Origin: Desulfobacterales bacterium
GTDB lineage: Bacteria > Desulfobacterota > Desulfobacteria > Desulfobacterales > C00003106
Length of the DNA stretch: 13,513 bases
Reading direction: 5' to 3'
Assembly (NCBI GenBank): GCA_030672555.1
Contig: DAOVGD010000197.1
Location: 1 to 13,513 of the forward strand
Part shown: one piece after another, positions 6,497 through 12,719 of the stretch
Numbering within the stretch: the stretch's first letter is position 1
How the letters are laid out: each line of letters begins with the position of its first letter
Program-made: the position numbers and the translations under genes
The notes under the pieces: generated by a model
Seen by the model: the letters and a program-made list of their open reading frames with translations, nothing else
Database searches by the model: none
What the model was told of the DNA's origin: nothing

Positions 6497-6711
6497 TAAT
6501 TAGTGCCTGAACGAAAAGTCCCGTTCAGGCAAAATCCGAATATCGAAATCCGAATATCGAAACAAATTCGAATATCGAATGACAAAATTACCTAAACTAA
6601 CCACGCCTAATGCGTGGGAAATGCAACGTTTTTGTCATTGGAGCATTTGTAATTTTGTCATTGTTTCGGATTTCTGACCGAAAATTGGGGTTTTCGGTCA
6701 GGCACTAATTA
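6497..6711 (+). repeat. 215-bp nested palindromic (MITE-like) element between cmk and rpsA
   Basis: The ends are perfect 14-bp inverted repeats, TAATTAGTGCCTGA at 6497-6510 and its complement at 6698-6711. They extend six more pairs after one mismatch. Each end also folds on itself: TGCCTGAACG pairs with CGTTCAGGCA (6503-6530, 8-nt loop), and CTGACCGAAAA pairs with TTTTCGGTCAG (6674-6700, 6-nt loop). Inside lie heptads AAATCCG/AATATCG twice (6532-6559) with degenerate copies to 6580, a 13-bp inverted pair ATGACAAAATTAC (6579-6591) with its complement at 6649-6661, and a small central hairpin CCACGC/GCGTGG (6601-6617). There is no open frame of a transposase. It sits in the position of an intergenic terminator. 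The TA-rich termini fit insertion at a TA-like target but no clear duplication is visible. Confidence 0.7.
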
Positions 6712-6780
6712 GCCATAAACAGAAAGCATCCATTTGGGCGACTATATGATTTGAAGAAGATACTCTTTTATTTTATCTGG

Positions 6781-6809
6781 TTGTGTTTTGTATGCAATTC
6801 TGGTATTGT
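6781..6809 (+). promoter_or_regulatory. Candidate promoter for rpsA
   Basis: TATTGT at 6804-6809 is preceded by TGG, forming an extended -10, and a poor -35 TTGTGT sits 17 bp upstream at 6781-6786. It would give a leader of about 36 nt before the rpsA ATG. It is downstream of the palindromic element, so rpsA could be transcribed independently of cmk. The rest of the gap, 6712-6780, shows nothing recognisable. Confidence 0.4.
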
Positions 6810-6851
6810 TTATAAATAAGCTTGAAAATAATTTTAGGGGGTAAACGTTTG

Positions 6852-8747
6852 ATGGAAGAGTTGGAAGGAAACCAAATAACAGGACAAGAAAGAGCAGAGG
6901 AGGAAGATGAGACTGCAAAAGCCGATGAGATGACAAGAACGGAAGCAGAGACTGAAATGAAGACGGAAAGTGATTATTCCGACGTGACAGACGCCGATGA
7001 CGAGTCAAAAGAAAACCTTATGGAGATGTACCTGGACGAGAGCATGAAACATATCCAGGAAGGTGAGGTGATCGCTGGTAAAGTTGTAAAGGTAGACAAA
7101 GAATATGTTTTGGTGGACATCGGTTACAAATCAGAAGGACAGATTTCTATCAACGAGTTTCGAGATAAGGACGGACAGGTAGGGGTCAAGCTTGGTGATA
7201 CGGTAGATGTATTACTTGAAAAATGGAAGGAAGATGAAGATACAATTTATCTTTCCAAGGAAAAAGCCGCTAAGATGAAAGTCTGGGATGACATCAAAAA
7301 GGCATACGAGAGTGACGACGCTGTTAAAGGAGTTGTTACAAATCGTGTCAGGGGAGGATTCTCCGTTGATATAGGTGTGGAGGCATTCTTGCCGGGTTCT
7401 CAAGTGGATCTGCGCCCGATCAGGAATTTTGATCATTTAGTTGGTAACAGCTTTGATTTTAAGATACTTAAGTACAGTAAAAAGAGAAACAATATTGTTT
7501 TGTCCAGGCGAGTTATTCTTGAAAAAGAGCGAGACAAACTCAGGCAGAAGACCCTGGAGACCATTAGTGAAGGTAAGGTCATGAAGGGGGTTGTCAAAAA
7601 TATAACTGAATACGGTGTCTTTATAGACTTGGGAGGAATAGACGGACTTCTGCATATTACGGATATGTCATGGGGACGAGTGGTCCATCCTTCTGATATA
7701 GTTGCCGTTGGGGATGAGATAGAGGTAAAGGTACTTAGTCTTGACCTGGAGCGTGAACGTGTTTCTCTCGGCATGAAACAACTGGCGCCGGATCCGTGGA
7801 CTACGGCAGATGAGCATTATCCTGTAGGATCCAGGGTTACCGGAAAAGTGATAAGTCTGACCGACTACGGCGCTTTTGTAGAATTGGAAAAAGGTGTAGA
7901 AGGATTGATACATGTTTCTGAAATGTCTTGGACCCAGAAGATACGCTATCCATCAAAAGTGGTTTCGATAGGGGATGTCGTAGATGTAGTTATACTGAAC
8001 ATCGATGCCGAAAACAGAAGAGTTTCTCTCGGGATGAAGCAGATTGCTCCGAATCCATGGGATGTTGTGTCAGACAAATATCCGGTCGGAACAGTCATAG
8101 AAGGTAAAGTTAAAAACATTACAGATTTTGGTCTATTCATAGGGATAGAAGAAGGGATAGACGGCCTGGTTCATATCTCTGATATCTCGTGGACCAAGCG
8201 GATCAAACATCCGTCGGAGTTATATAAAAAGAATGAGGAAGTACGAGCAATAGTCCTTAATGTTGACAAGGAAAATGAACGCTTTTCTCTTGGCGTAAAA
8301 CAGCTTGACCTCGATCCTTGGCAAACAATCCCGGATCGCTATCATGTCGGGACAAAGGTTAGCGGTACAGTTACGAATGTTACAGATTTTGGTGTCTTTG
8401 TAGAACTTGAAAAAGGGATTGAAGGCCTTATTCATGTTTCAGAAGTTTCAAAAGAGAAGGTGAAAACACCTGTTGGTAAGTTCAATGTAGGTGATTCTCT
8501 TTCTGCAAAGGTTGTAAATGTGAGCAGTAAAGAGCGGCGAATAGGTCTTTCTCTCAAGAAATTGGATGAGGCGGAGACGGATAAGGACTTCGTTCATAAA
8601 TATCTCAATAATAACCAAGGAGCTACATCAAGTTTTGGCGAGCTGTTAAAAGAGAACTTGAAAGAGAAGCTGAACATTAATCAGGAGGCATTGTCGGAAT
8701 CATCTGAATCTCCATCTCCGGAAAAGGAGATTAAGGCGGACGCTTAG
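6852..8747 (+). CDS. rpsA: Small-subunit ribosomal protein S1
   Basis: S1 binds mRNA leaders on the 30S subunit and helps place structured or weakly matched messages. The 631-residue product has six S1 OB-fold repeats at about residues 70-137, 155-221, 240-307, 325-395, 412-482 and 499-568. The last four have the RNA-binding pattern G-x-V-x-x-I/L-T-D/E-Y/F-G-x-F with a G-L-I/L-H-x-S/T-D/E block, whereas the first two are divergent, as expected for the ribosome-anchoring domains. A very acidic region of about 65 residues precedes domain 1, and a charged tail of about 60 residues follows domain 6. The ATG at 6852 was chosen because AGGGGG (6836-6841) lies ten bases upstream; a TTG at 6822 would add ten residues but has no site. 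It ends six bases before sppA. Confidence 0.96.
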   Translation: MEELEGNQITGQERAEEEDETAKADEMTRTEAETEMKTESDYSDVTDADDESKENLMEMYLDESMKHIQEGEVIAGKVVKVDKEYVLVDIGYKSEGQISINEFRDKDGQVGVKLGDTVDVLLEKWKEDEDTIYLSKEKAAKMKVWDDIKKAYESDDAVKGVVTNRVRGGFSVDIGVEAFLPGSQVDLRPIRNFDHLVGNSFDFKILKYSKKRNNIVLSRRVILEKERDKLRQKTLETISEGKVMKGVVKNITEYGVFIDLGGIDGLLHITDMSWGRVVHPSDIVAVGDEIEVKVLSLDLERERVSLGMKQLAPDPWTTADEHYPVGSRVTGKVISLTDYGAFVELEKGVEGLIHVSEMSWTQKIRYPSKVVSIGDVVDVVILNIDAENRRVSLGMKQIAPNPWDVVSDKYPVGTVIEGKVKNITDFGLFIGIEEGIDGLVHISDISWTKRIKHPSELYKKNEEVRAIVLNVDKENERFSLGVKQLDLDPWQTIPDRYHVGTKVSGTVTNVTDFGVFVELEKGIEGLIHVSEVSKEKVKTPVGKFNVGDSLSAKVVNVSSKERRIGLSLKKLDEAETDKDFVHKYLNNNQGATSSFGELLKENLKEKLNINQEALSESSESPSPEKEIKADA

Positions 8748-8753
8748 GATAGT

Positions 8754-9668
8754 ATGTTTGCGCGAAGACACCCCTTTATCCTTTCATTCTTGATAGTTGT
8801 TATTGTAATTATCTGTTTTTTTGCGGCAGTGCTCTTCTTCTTAGGTAGAGGTGATTCCGCATTCGAATTTGGTGACAAGGTAGGGGTCGTAGAAGTTAAG
8901 GGTATTATTACCGATGCGAAATCAGTAGTAAAGCACCTGAAAGAATTTCGCAAAGATGAAAGTGTCAAGGCTATTGTCTTAAGGATAAACTCTCCTGGAG
9001 GGGGCGTGGCCCCTTCCCAGGAGATCTATAATGAGGTAGCAAAGACTGCATTGGTTAAAAAAGTGGTGGCCTCCATGGGGTCTGTTGCAGCTTCAGGAGG
9101 ATATTATGTAGCAGCAGGTGCCGATCATATTATGGCCAATCCCGGGACAATCACCGGCAGTATTGGTGTTATCATGGAATTTGTTAATGTAGAGGATATC
9201 ATCAAAAAGATAGGCCTTGCTGCTGAGATTATTAAAAGTGGTCCGTACAAAGATATCGGATCTCCCTTACGTAAGATGACCCCGGAAGAGCGAACACTTC
9301 TTCAAGAGTTTATCGACAATGTTCATCGCCAGTTTATAGACGCGGTGGCGAGTGGACGAAATATGGCTATCGAAAAGATAGAGTCAATTGCGGATGGGCG
9401 TATTTTCTCAGGCGAACAGGCAAAGAATCTTGGGCTGATTGACAGCCTTGGAGGATTGGAAGACGCTATTGCGATGGCAGGAAAACTGGGAGGAATTAAA
9501 GAGGAACCAATTGTTGTTTATCCCAAGAAGAAGAAATTTTCGTTGTTGGAATATTTGCTGGGCCAGTCTGTTAAAGATTTACTTGATACCATATCCGGAA
9601 ATACCTTTCAGAAGTTTGGCTACTTGTATAGACCATTCGTTTGGTCGAGTAGTCAAGTGGTAGAGTAG
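8754..9668 (+). CDS. sppA: Signal peptide peptidase SppA, short (single-domain) form
   Basis: SppA is a membrane-anchored serine protease that degrades cleaved signal peptides at the outer face of the inner membrane. The 304-residue chain has a positively charged N-terminus (MFARRHP), one hydrophobic segment at about residues 8-30, then an S49 peptidase domain. Features include RINSPGGGVAPS (77-88), SMGSVAASGGYY (107-118) with the expected nucleophile Ser114, the general-base Lys166 in KSGPYKDIGSP, and DGRIFSGEQAKNLGLID (214-230). This is the short form of many bacteria, not the double-domain E. coli form. The ATG follows the rpsA stop by six bases with AGGAT just upstream, so the two are co-transcribed. 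The stop codon lies in the second copy of a 16-bp tandem duplication. Confidence 0.94.
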   Translation: MFARRHPFILSFLIVVIVIICFFAAVLFFLGRGDSAFEFGDKVGVVEVKGIITDAKSVVKHLKEFRKDESVKAIVLRINSPGGGVAPSQEIYNEVAKTALVKKVVASMGSVAASGGYYVAAGADHIMANPGTITGSIGVIMEFVNVEDIIKKIGLAAEIIKSGPYKDIGSPLRKMTPEERTLLQEFIDNVHRQFIDAVASGRNMAIEKIESIADGRIFSGEQAKNLGLIDSLGGLEDAIAMAGKLGGIKEEPIVVYPKKKKFSLLEYLLGQSVKDLLDTISGNTFQKFGYLYRPFVWSSSQVVE

Positions 9669-9677
9669 TCAAGTGGT
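9647..9677 (+). repeat. 16-bp tandem duplication that creates the sppA stop codon
   Basis: The unit GAGTAGTCAAGTGGTA occurs at 9647-9662 and again, less its last base, at 9663-9677. Because 16 is not a multiple of three, the second copy is read in a different frame, so GAG-TAG terminates SppA there. An inverted ACTTGAC near 9700 can pair with GTCAAGT of the second copy, giving a weak hairpin in the 55-bp gap before the IHF gene. Confidence 0.75.
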
Positions 9678-9723
9678 CTGGTGGCTAACGATTCAACAAC
9701 TTGACCAACCCTGAGAGGTCACC

Positions 9724-10008
9724 GTGGTTAAAAGCGAACTAATAAAATCTCTGGCGCGAGCACACCCAGGTATTTACAAAACCGATATCGCGGTGGTTGT
9801 AGAAACCATATTTGATGAGATGGGAAAAGCGCTTATGCGCGGTGAAGCAGTTGAACTAAGAAGATTTGGTTCATTCAGGGTTGTAAATCGTAGACCTGTG
9901 AGCGGTAAAAATCCAAAGACAGGCAAGCCGATGGAAGTTCCTGCTCGACTGAATGCTCGCTTCAAACTGTCTGAAATTTTAAGAGACCTTCTCCAAAACG
10001 ATACTTGA
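9724..10008 (+). CDS. ihfB: Integration host factor / HU family DNA-binding protein, IHF-beta-like
   Basis: This 94-residue nucleoid protein has the HU/IHF layout: two N-terminal helices starting VKSELIKSLA, the RRFGSF turn (46-51), and the DNA-embracing arm NRRPVSGKNPKTGKPMEVPAR (55-75). Pro64 at the arm tip is the residue that intercalates and kinks DNA. The arm is followed by the family ending ARFKLSEILRDLL. IHF works as a dimer in DNA bending, transcription and recombination. The gene begins with GTG at 9724, preceded by GAGAGGT at a suitable distance. Position after rpsA-sppA is typical of ihfB; sequence alone does not firmly separate IHF-beta, IHF-alpha and HU. It ends two bases from the converging yciO-like gene with no terminator between. 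Confidence 0.85.
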   Translation: MVKSELIKSLARAHPGIYKTDIAVVVETIFDEMGKALMRGEAVELRRFGSFRVVNRRPVSGKNPKTGKPMEVPARLNARFKLSEILRDLLQNDT

Positions 10009-10010
10009 TT

Positions 10011-10631
10011 CTACAAAAAACTACCTACATCTCCCAAACCTTCCCGTATCACTTCGGGAATATCATCTATTAGAGAAATAATGCTGGAAGGTTGTCCTGG
10101 TACTGGTCCACCATCTATGACCGCGTCTATTTGACTGCCAAAGAAATCATTAAGTAATGAGGGGTCAGAAAATATTTGCCCGTCCGGGGTGGCAGCAGTA
10201 GTGTTGAGTATAGGGTTACCAAAGGTTTTTACCAGGGTTGTACAAATCATATGGTTGGGTACCCGTATCCCCACGGTTTTGCGTTTTGTAATCATAATCT
10301 TGGGAACCATTTTTGATCCAGAGAGAATAAATGTGTAAGGACCGGGGAGAAGACGCTTCATAGTTCTGTAGACGTAATTGGACACCTTAGCATAGCGGCT
10401 TATGTGTTTTAGATCAGAACATATAAAACTAAAAGGCTTTAGGGGATGTTGTTTTTTCAACCAATATATTTTCTGGATTGCCTGCTTATTGAATATATCA
10501 CATCCGATACCGTAATAAGTATCAGTAGGATAGGCTATAATCCCTCCTTGTTTTAGCACATAAACCGCCTCATTGATCAGGCGAGACTGGGGATTTTGTG
10601 GGTTTATTTCAATCAACATGGTGTGTGTCAT
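10011..10631 (-). CDS. yciO: Sua5/YrdC/YciO family protein, YciO clade
   Basis: The 206-residue protein has the YrdC fold: QGGIIAYPTDTYYGIGCDI (28-46), KKQHPLKPFSFICSD (59-73), PGPYTFIL (96-103), RKTVGIRVPNH (117-127), and the ending IREGLGDVGSFL. TsaC/Sua5 members make threonylcarbamoyl-AMP for tRNA t6A. The N- and C-terminal wording matches E. coli YciO as I remember it more closely than TsaC. The Ser-x-Asn block of TsaC (TSAN) reads TTAA here (144-147), so the substrate-binding Asn is missing, as in YciO. Whether it serves t6A synthesis is therefore uncertain, although tsaE is about 9 kb away. The ATG at 10631 lies inside a heptanucleotide array and has no ribosome-binding site. A second ATG at 10619 (residue 5) is equally possible. 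Confidence 0.83.
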   Translation of the reverse strand: MTHTMLIEINPQNPQSRLINEAVYVLKQGGIIAYPTDTYYGIGCDIFNKQAIQKIYWLKKQHPLKPFSFICSDLKHISRYAKVSNYVYRTMKRLLPGPYTFILSGSKMVPKIMITKRKTVGIRVPNHMICTTLVKTFGNPILNTTAATPDGQIFSDPSLLNDFFGSQIDAVIDGGPVPGQPSSIISLIDDIPEVIREGLGDVGSFL

Positions 10632-10795
10632 TAGTCATTAGTCATTTGTCATCTGTCATTTGTCATTTGAGATCAGATTCTTATTGCTACGCCGGAGTTT
10701 TTTACGACAGAGTTGCAATTGATTATATGACACCAAAGTGTAAGAACCAGTCCAATGACGAATGACCAATGGCCAATGACAGATGGTAAATGAAG
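10627..10795 (+). repeat. Inverted pair of heptanucleotide arrays flanking an 85-bp spacer
   Basis: Six 7-nt units of the type GTCATTW run from 10627 to 10668. Six units of opposite orientation, AATGACN with two degenerate members, run from 10754 to 10795. The spacer 10669-10753 shows no gene or RNA I recognise. On the - strand the left arm places an ATG every seven bases, and the last of them is the start codon of the yciO-like gene. The arms could pair imperfectly into a long hairpin. The whole fills the first half of the 350-bp gap between yciO and guaB. Confidence 0.75.
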
Positions 10796-10903
10796 ATATA
10801 ATTTTGCGCCTGGGTCTTGTCAAGTTGTTTGTTCTTTTTCTTGTTTCCAATAAGAGGCGTATAGTCCAAATAAACCGTTGCATTGGCCCATCCCTTTTGT
10901 TAT

Positions 10904-10960
10904 GTAGTGTCCATTCAGAAATAGTATCTAAAAAATCTACCATTTCTGGGTGTACACTAC
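10904..10960 (+). repeat. Two-tier palindrome in the guaB leader
   Basis: GTAGTGT (10904-10910) pairs with ACACTAC (10954-10960). After symmetrical 5-nt internal loops, CAGAAAT (10916-10922) pairs with ATTTCTG (10942-10948) around a 19-nt loop. The structure ends about 9 bases before the guaB ribosome-binding site (GGAG near 10970). It could be a regulatory leader hairpin or two abutting transposon-type ends. It does not match the purine riboswitch consensus as I know it. The rest of 10796-10903 shows no convincing gene, and promoter candidates there are too weak to list. Confidence 0.6.
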
Positions 10961-10981
10961 CTGAAGAACGGAGAAGAGATT

Positions 10982-12445
10982 ATGGATGAGCTTTCACTCA
11001 AAGATGGGTTGACCTTTGATGACGTTCTGTTGGTTCCGAACTATTCGGATATCCTTCCCAAAGACGTGGATGTATCTACGTGGCTTACGCCTAGTATAAA
11101 ACTTAATATCCCGATTGTCAGCGCAGCCATGGACACTGTGACTGAAGCGGACACCTCAATCAGTCTTGCCCGTGAGGGTGGAATCGGCTTCATACACCGG
11201 AATATGAGTATAAAGAGTCAGGTGTTGGAGATCGACAAGGTCAAGAAGTCAGAAAGCGGTATGATTGTTGACCCTATCACCATTCATCCCGATCTTAAAG
11301 TCCATGCAGTGCTCGAATTAATGCAAAGGTACAGAATCTCAGGCTTTCCAGTGGTCAAAGGAGAGCAACTGGCAGGGATTGTTACTAATCGTGATCTAAG
11401 ATTTGAGACCGATTTAGATAAGCCGGTCTCGGAGATAATGACCAAGGATAATTTAATAACAGTTCCCATTGGAATTACCTTAGAGGAATCGAAAAAATTG
11501 TTGCATAAGCATAGGATAGAAAAGCTTTTGGTAGTGGATGAGACAGGACGGCTGACAGGACTGATTACCATAAAAGACATAGAAAAGATCAAAAAATATC
11601 CGAATGCATGCAAGGATGACATGGGACGCCTTCGCGTTGGGGCGGCCGTGGGGGTCGGACCTGACCGCGATGCAAGGGTGGAAGCCCTCCTTGGTGCCGG
11701 GGCTGACGCGATATTGATAGATACTTCACACGGTTTCTCTGAAGGTGTTTTGGAATCCGTTCGTATCTTGAAAGGTACATTTAAGGAGATGCAGCTCATA
11801 GCGGGCAATGTGGCTACAGGAGAAGGGGCGGAAGCCCTGATTAAGGCCGGCGTAGATGCGGTAAAGATCGGGGTGGGGCCTGGTTCTATTTGTACCACCC
11901 GGGTTATTGCCGGGGTAGGGGTCCCGCAAATTACGGCAATCAAGAACTGTGCGCCTGTTTCAAAACAGACCGGAATCCCTTTAATCGCAGATGGCGGAAT
12001 CAAGTATTCAGGGGATGTTACAAAAGCGATTGCAGCAGGAGCGCATTCACTGATGATCGGGAGCTTGTTTGCAGGTACTGAGGAAAGCCCTGGGGAGACA
12101 ATACTCTTTCAGGGGAGAAGCTACAAGGTATACCGTGGTATGGGGTCTCTGGAGGCGATGAAAAAAGGGAGTAGGGACCGTTATTACCAGAAAGACCTGG
12201 TGGAAGATGCCAAAATGGTCCCCGAGGGGATTGTGGGACGCGTACCGTATAAAGGCCCTCTTTCTTCAAGTATCTTTCAGCTTATTGGAGGCTTAAAGGC
12301 AGGGATGGGTTATGTTGGGTGTCGCACTATCGAAGAGCTAAAAACCAAAAGTAGATTTGTCCGCATTACACCCGCAGGACTCAGAGAAAGTCATGTACAT
12401 GATGTGATTATTACGAAGGAGGCGCCGAACTATCGCCTCGATTAG
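10982..12445 (+). CDS. guaB: IMP dehydrogenase
   Basis: GuaB oxidises IMP to XMP with NAD+, the committed step to guanine nucleotides. The 487-residue length is standard. The TIM barrel starts at GLTFDDVLLVPNYSDILPKD (9-28), with SAAMDTVTE (47-55). Two CBS domains are inserted at about 94-205 and would bind regulatory purine nucleotides. Then follow IDTSHG (246-251), GNVATGEGA (275-283), the catalytic loop GPGSICTTR with Cys304, IADGGIKYSGD (335-345), GSLFAGTEESPGE (360-372) and the flap Arg400-Tyr401 in SRDRYYQ, all as expected. The ATG follows GGAG by about nine bases. A palindrome precedes it and a long heptanucleotide array follows it. guaA lies downstream on the same strand, so the pair is a guaBA unit. 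Confidence 0.97.
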   Translation: MDELSLKDGLTFDDVLLVPNYSDILPKDVDVSTWLTPSIKLNIPIVSAAMDTVTEADTSISLAREGGIGFIHRNMSIKSQVLEIDKVKKSESGMIVDPITIHPDLKVHAVLELMQRYRISGFPVVKGEQLAGIVTNRDLRFETDLDKPVSEIMTKDNLITVPIGITLEESKKLLHKHRIEKLLVVDETGRLTGLITIKDIEKIKKYPNACKDDMGRLRVGAAVGVGPDRDARVEALLGAGADAILIDTSHGFSEGVLESVRILKGTFKEMQLIAGNVATGEGAEALIKAGVDAVKIGVGPGSICTTRVIAGVGVPQITAIKNCAPVSKQTGIPLIADGGIKYSGDVTKAIAAGAHSLMIGSLFAGTEESPGETILFQGRSYKVYRGMGSLEAMKKGSRDRYYQKDLVEDAKMVPEGIVGRVPYKGPLSSSIFQLIGGLKAGMGYVGCRTIEELKTKSRFVRITPAGLRESHVHDVIITKEAPNYRLD

Positions 12446-12452
12446 TGTCCAT

Positions 12453-12684
12453 GGTCAGAGGACAGAGGACAGAGGACAGAGAACAGAAGACAGAGGTCAG
12501 AGAACAGAGGTCAGAGAACAGAGGTCAGAGAACAGAGGTCAGAGGACAGAGGTCAGAGGTCAGAGAACAGAAGACTTTTTTGTTATTCTGAATCCCTTGG
12601 TAGACAAGCAGTTTCTCAAAAATCCAATGCTTTTTTACTCGATTAAGGTTATAATATATAATATCTGACCTCTGTCCTCTGACA
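12453..12684 (+). repeat. Seventeen-copy heptanucleotide array with inverted partner, between guaB and guaA
   Basis: Seventeen contiguous 7-nt units run from 12453 to 12571. They are variants GGTCAGA (7 copies), GGACAGA (4), GAACAGA (5) and AGACAGA (1), with GGTCAGA-GAACAGA alternating three times at 12495-12536. After a 92-bp spacer, three inverted units (TCTGACC, TCTGTCC, TCTGACA) occupy 12664-12684. They are complementary to 12537-12557 at 20 of 21 positions, so a long hairpin is possible. The spacer holds a TATAAT at 12650. There is no spacer diversity, so this is not a CRISPR array. Confidence 0.85.
12650..12655 (+). promoter_or_regulatory. Candidate -10 element for guaA
   Basis: A perfect TATAAT lies 64 bases before the guaA start, inside the spacer of the heptanucleotide element. 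No good -35 is visible (ATGCTT at 17 bp), so the prediction is weak. If used, the transcript would begin near 12662 and carry the inverted heptads at its 5' end. Confidence 0.3.
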
Positions 12685-12719
12685 TCTAACAAACGACAGA
12701 CCAAGGAGAACTTCTTTTA

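Noticed and set aside
6493..6851. An ispH gene or other missing gene between cmk and rpsA
   Set aside because: ispH occurs there in some related bacteria, but no coding frame exists in this gap; it holds the palindromic element and a promoter.
10796..10981. Purine or other known riboswitch before guaB
   Set aside because: No conserved core of a purine or other riboswitch class I know could be matched; only a two-tier hairpin is visible.
10656..10989. Small open frames on both strands in the gap before guaB
   Set aside because: Starts lie in or near heptad repeats or have no ribosome-binding site, and the peptides resemble nothing known.
11284..12003. A 239-codon - strand frame inside guaB
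   Set aside because: Antisense shadow of a fully conserved IMP dehydrogenase; composition is low complexity and no start signal is seen.
12453..12571. CRISPR array between guaB and guaA
   Set aside because: Units are 7 nt and directly contiguous with no unique spacers; no cas genes are nearby.
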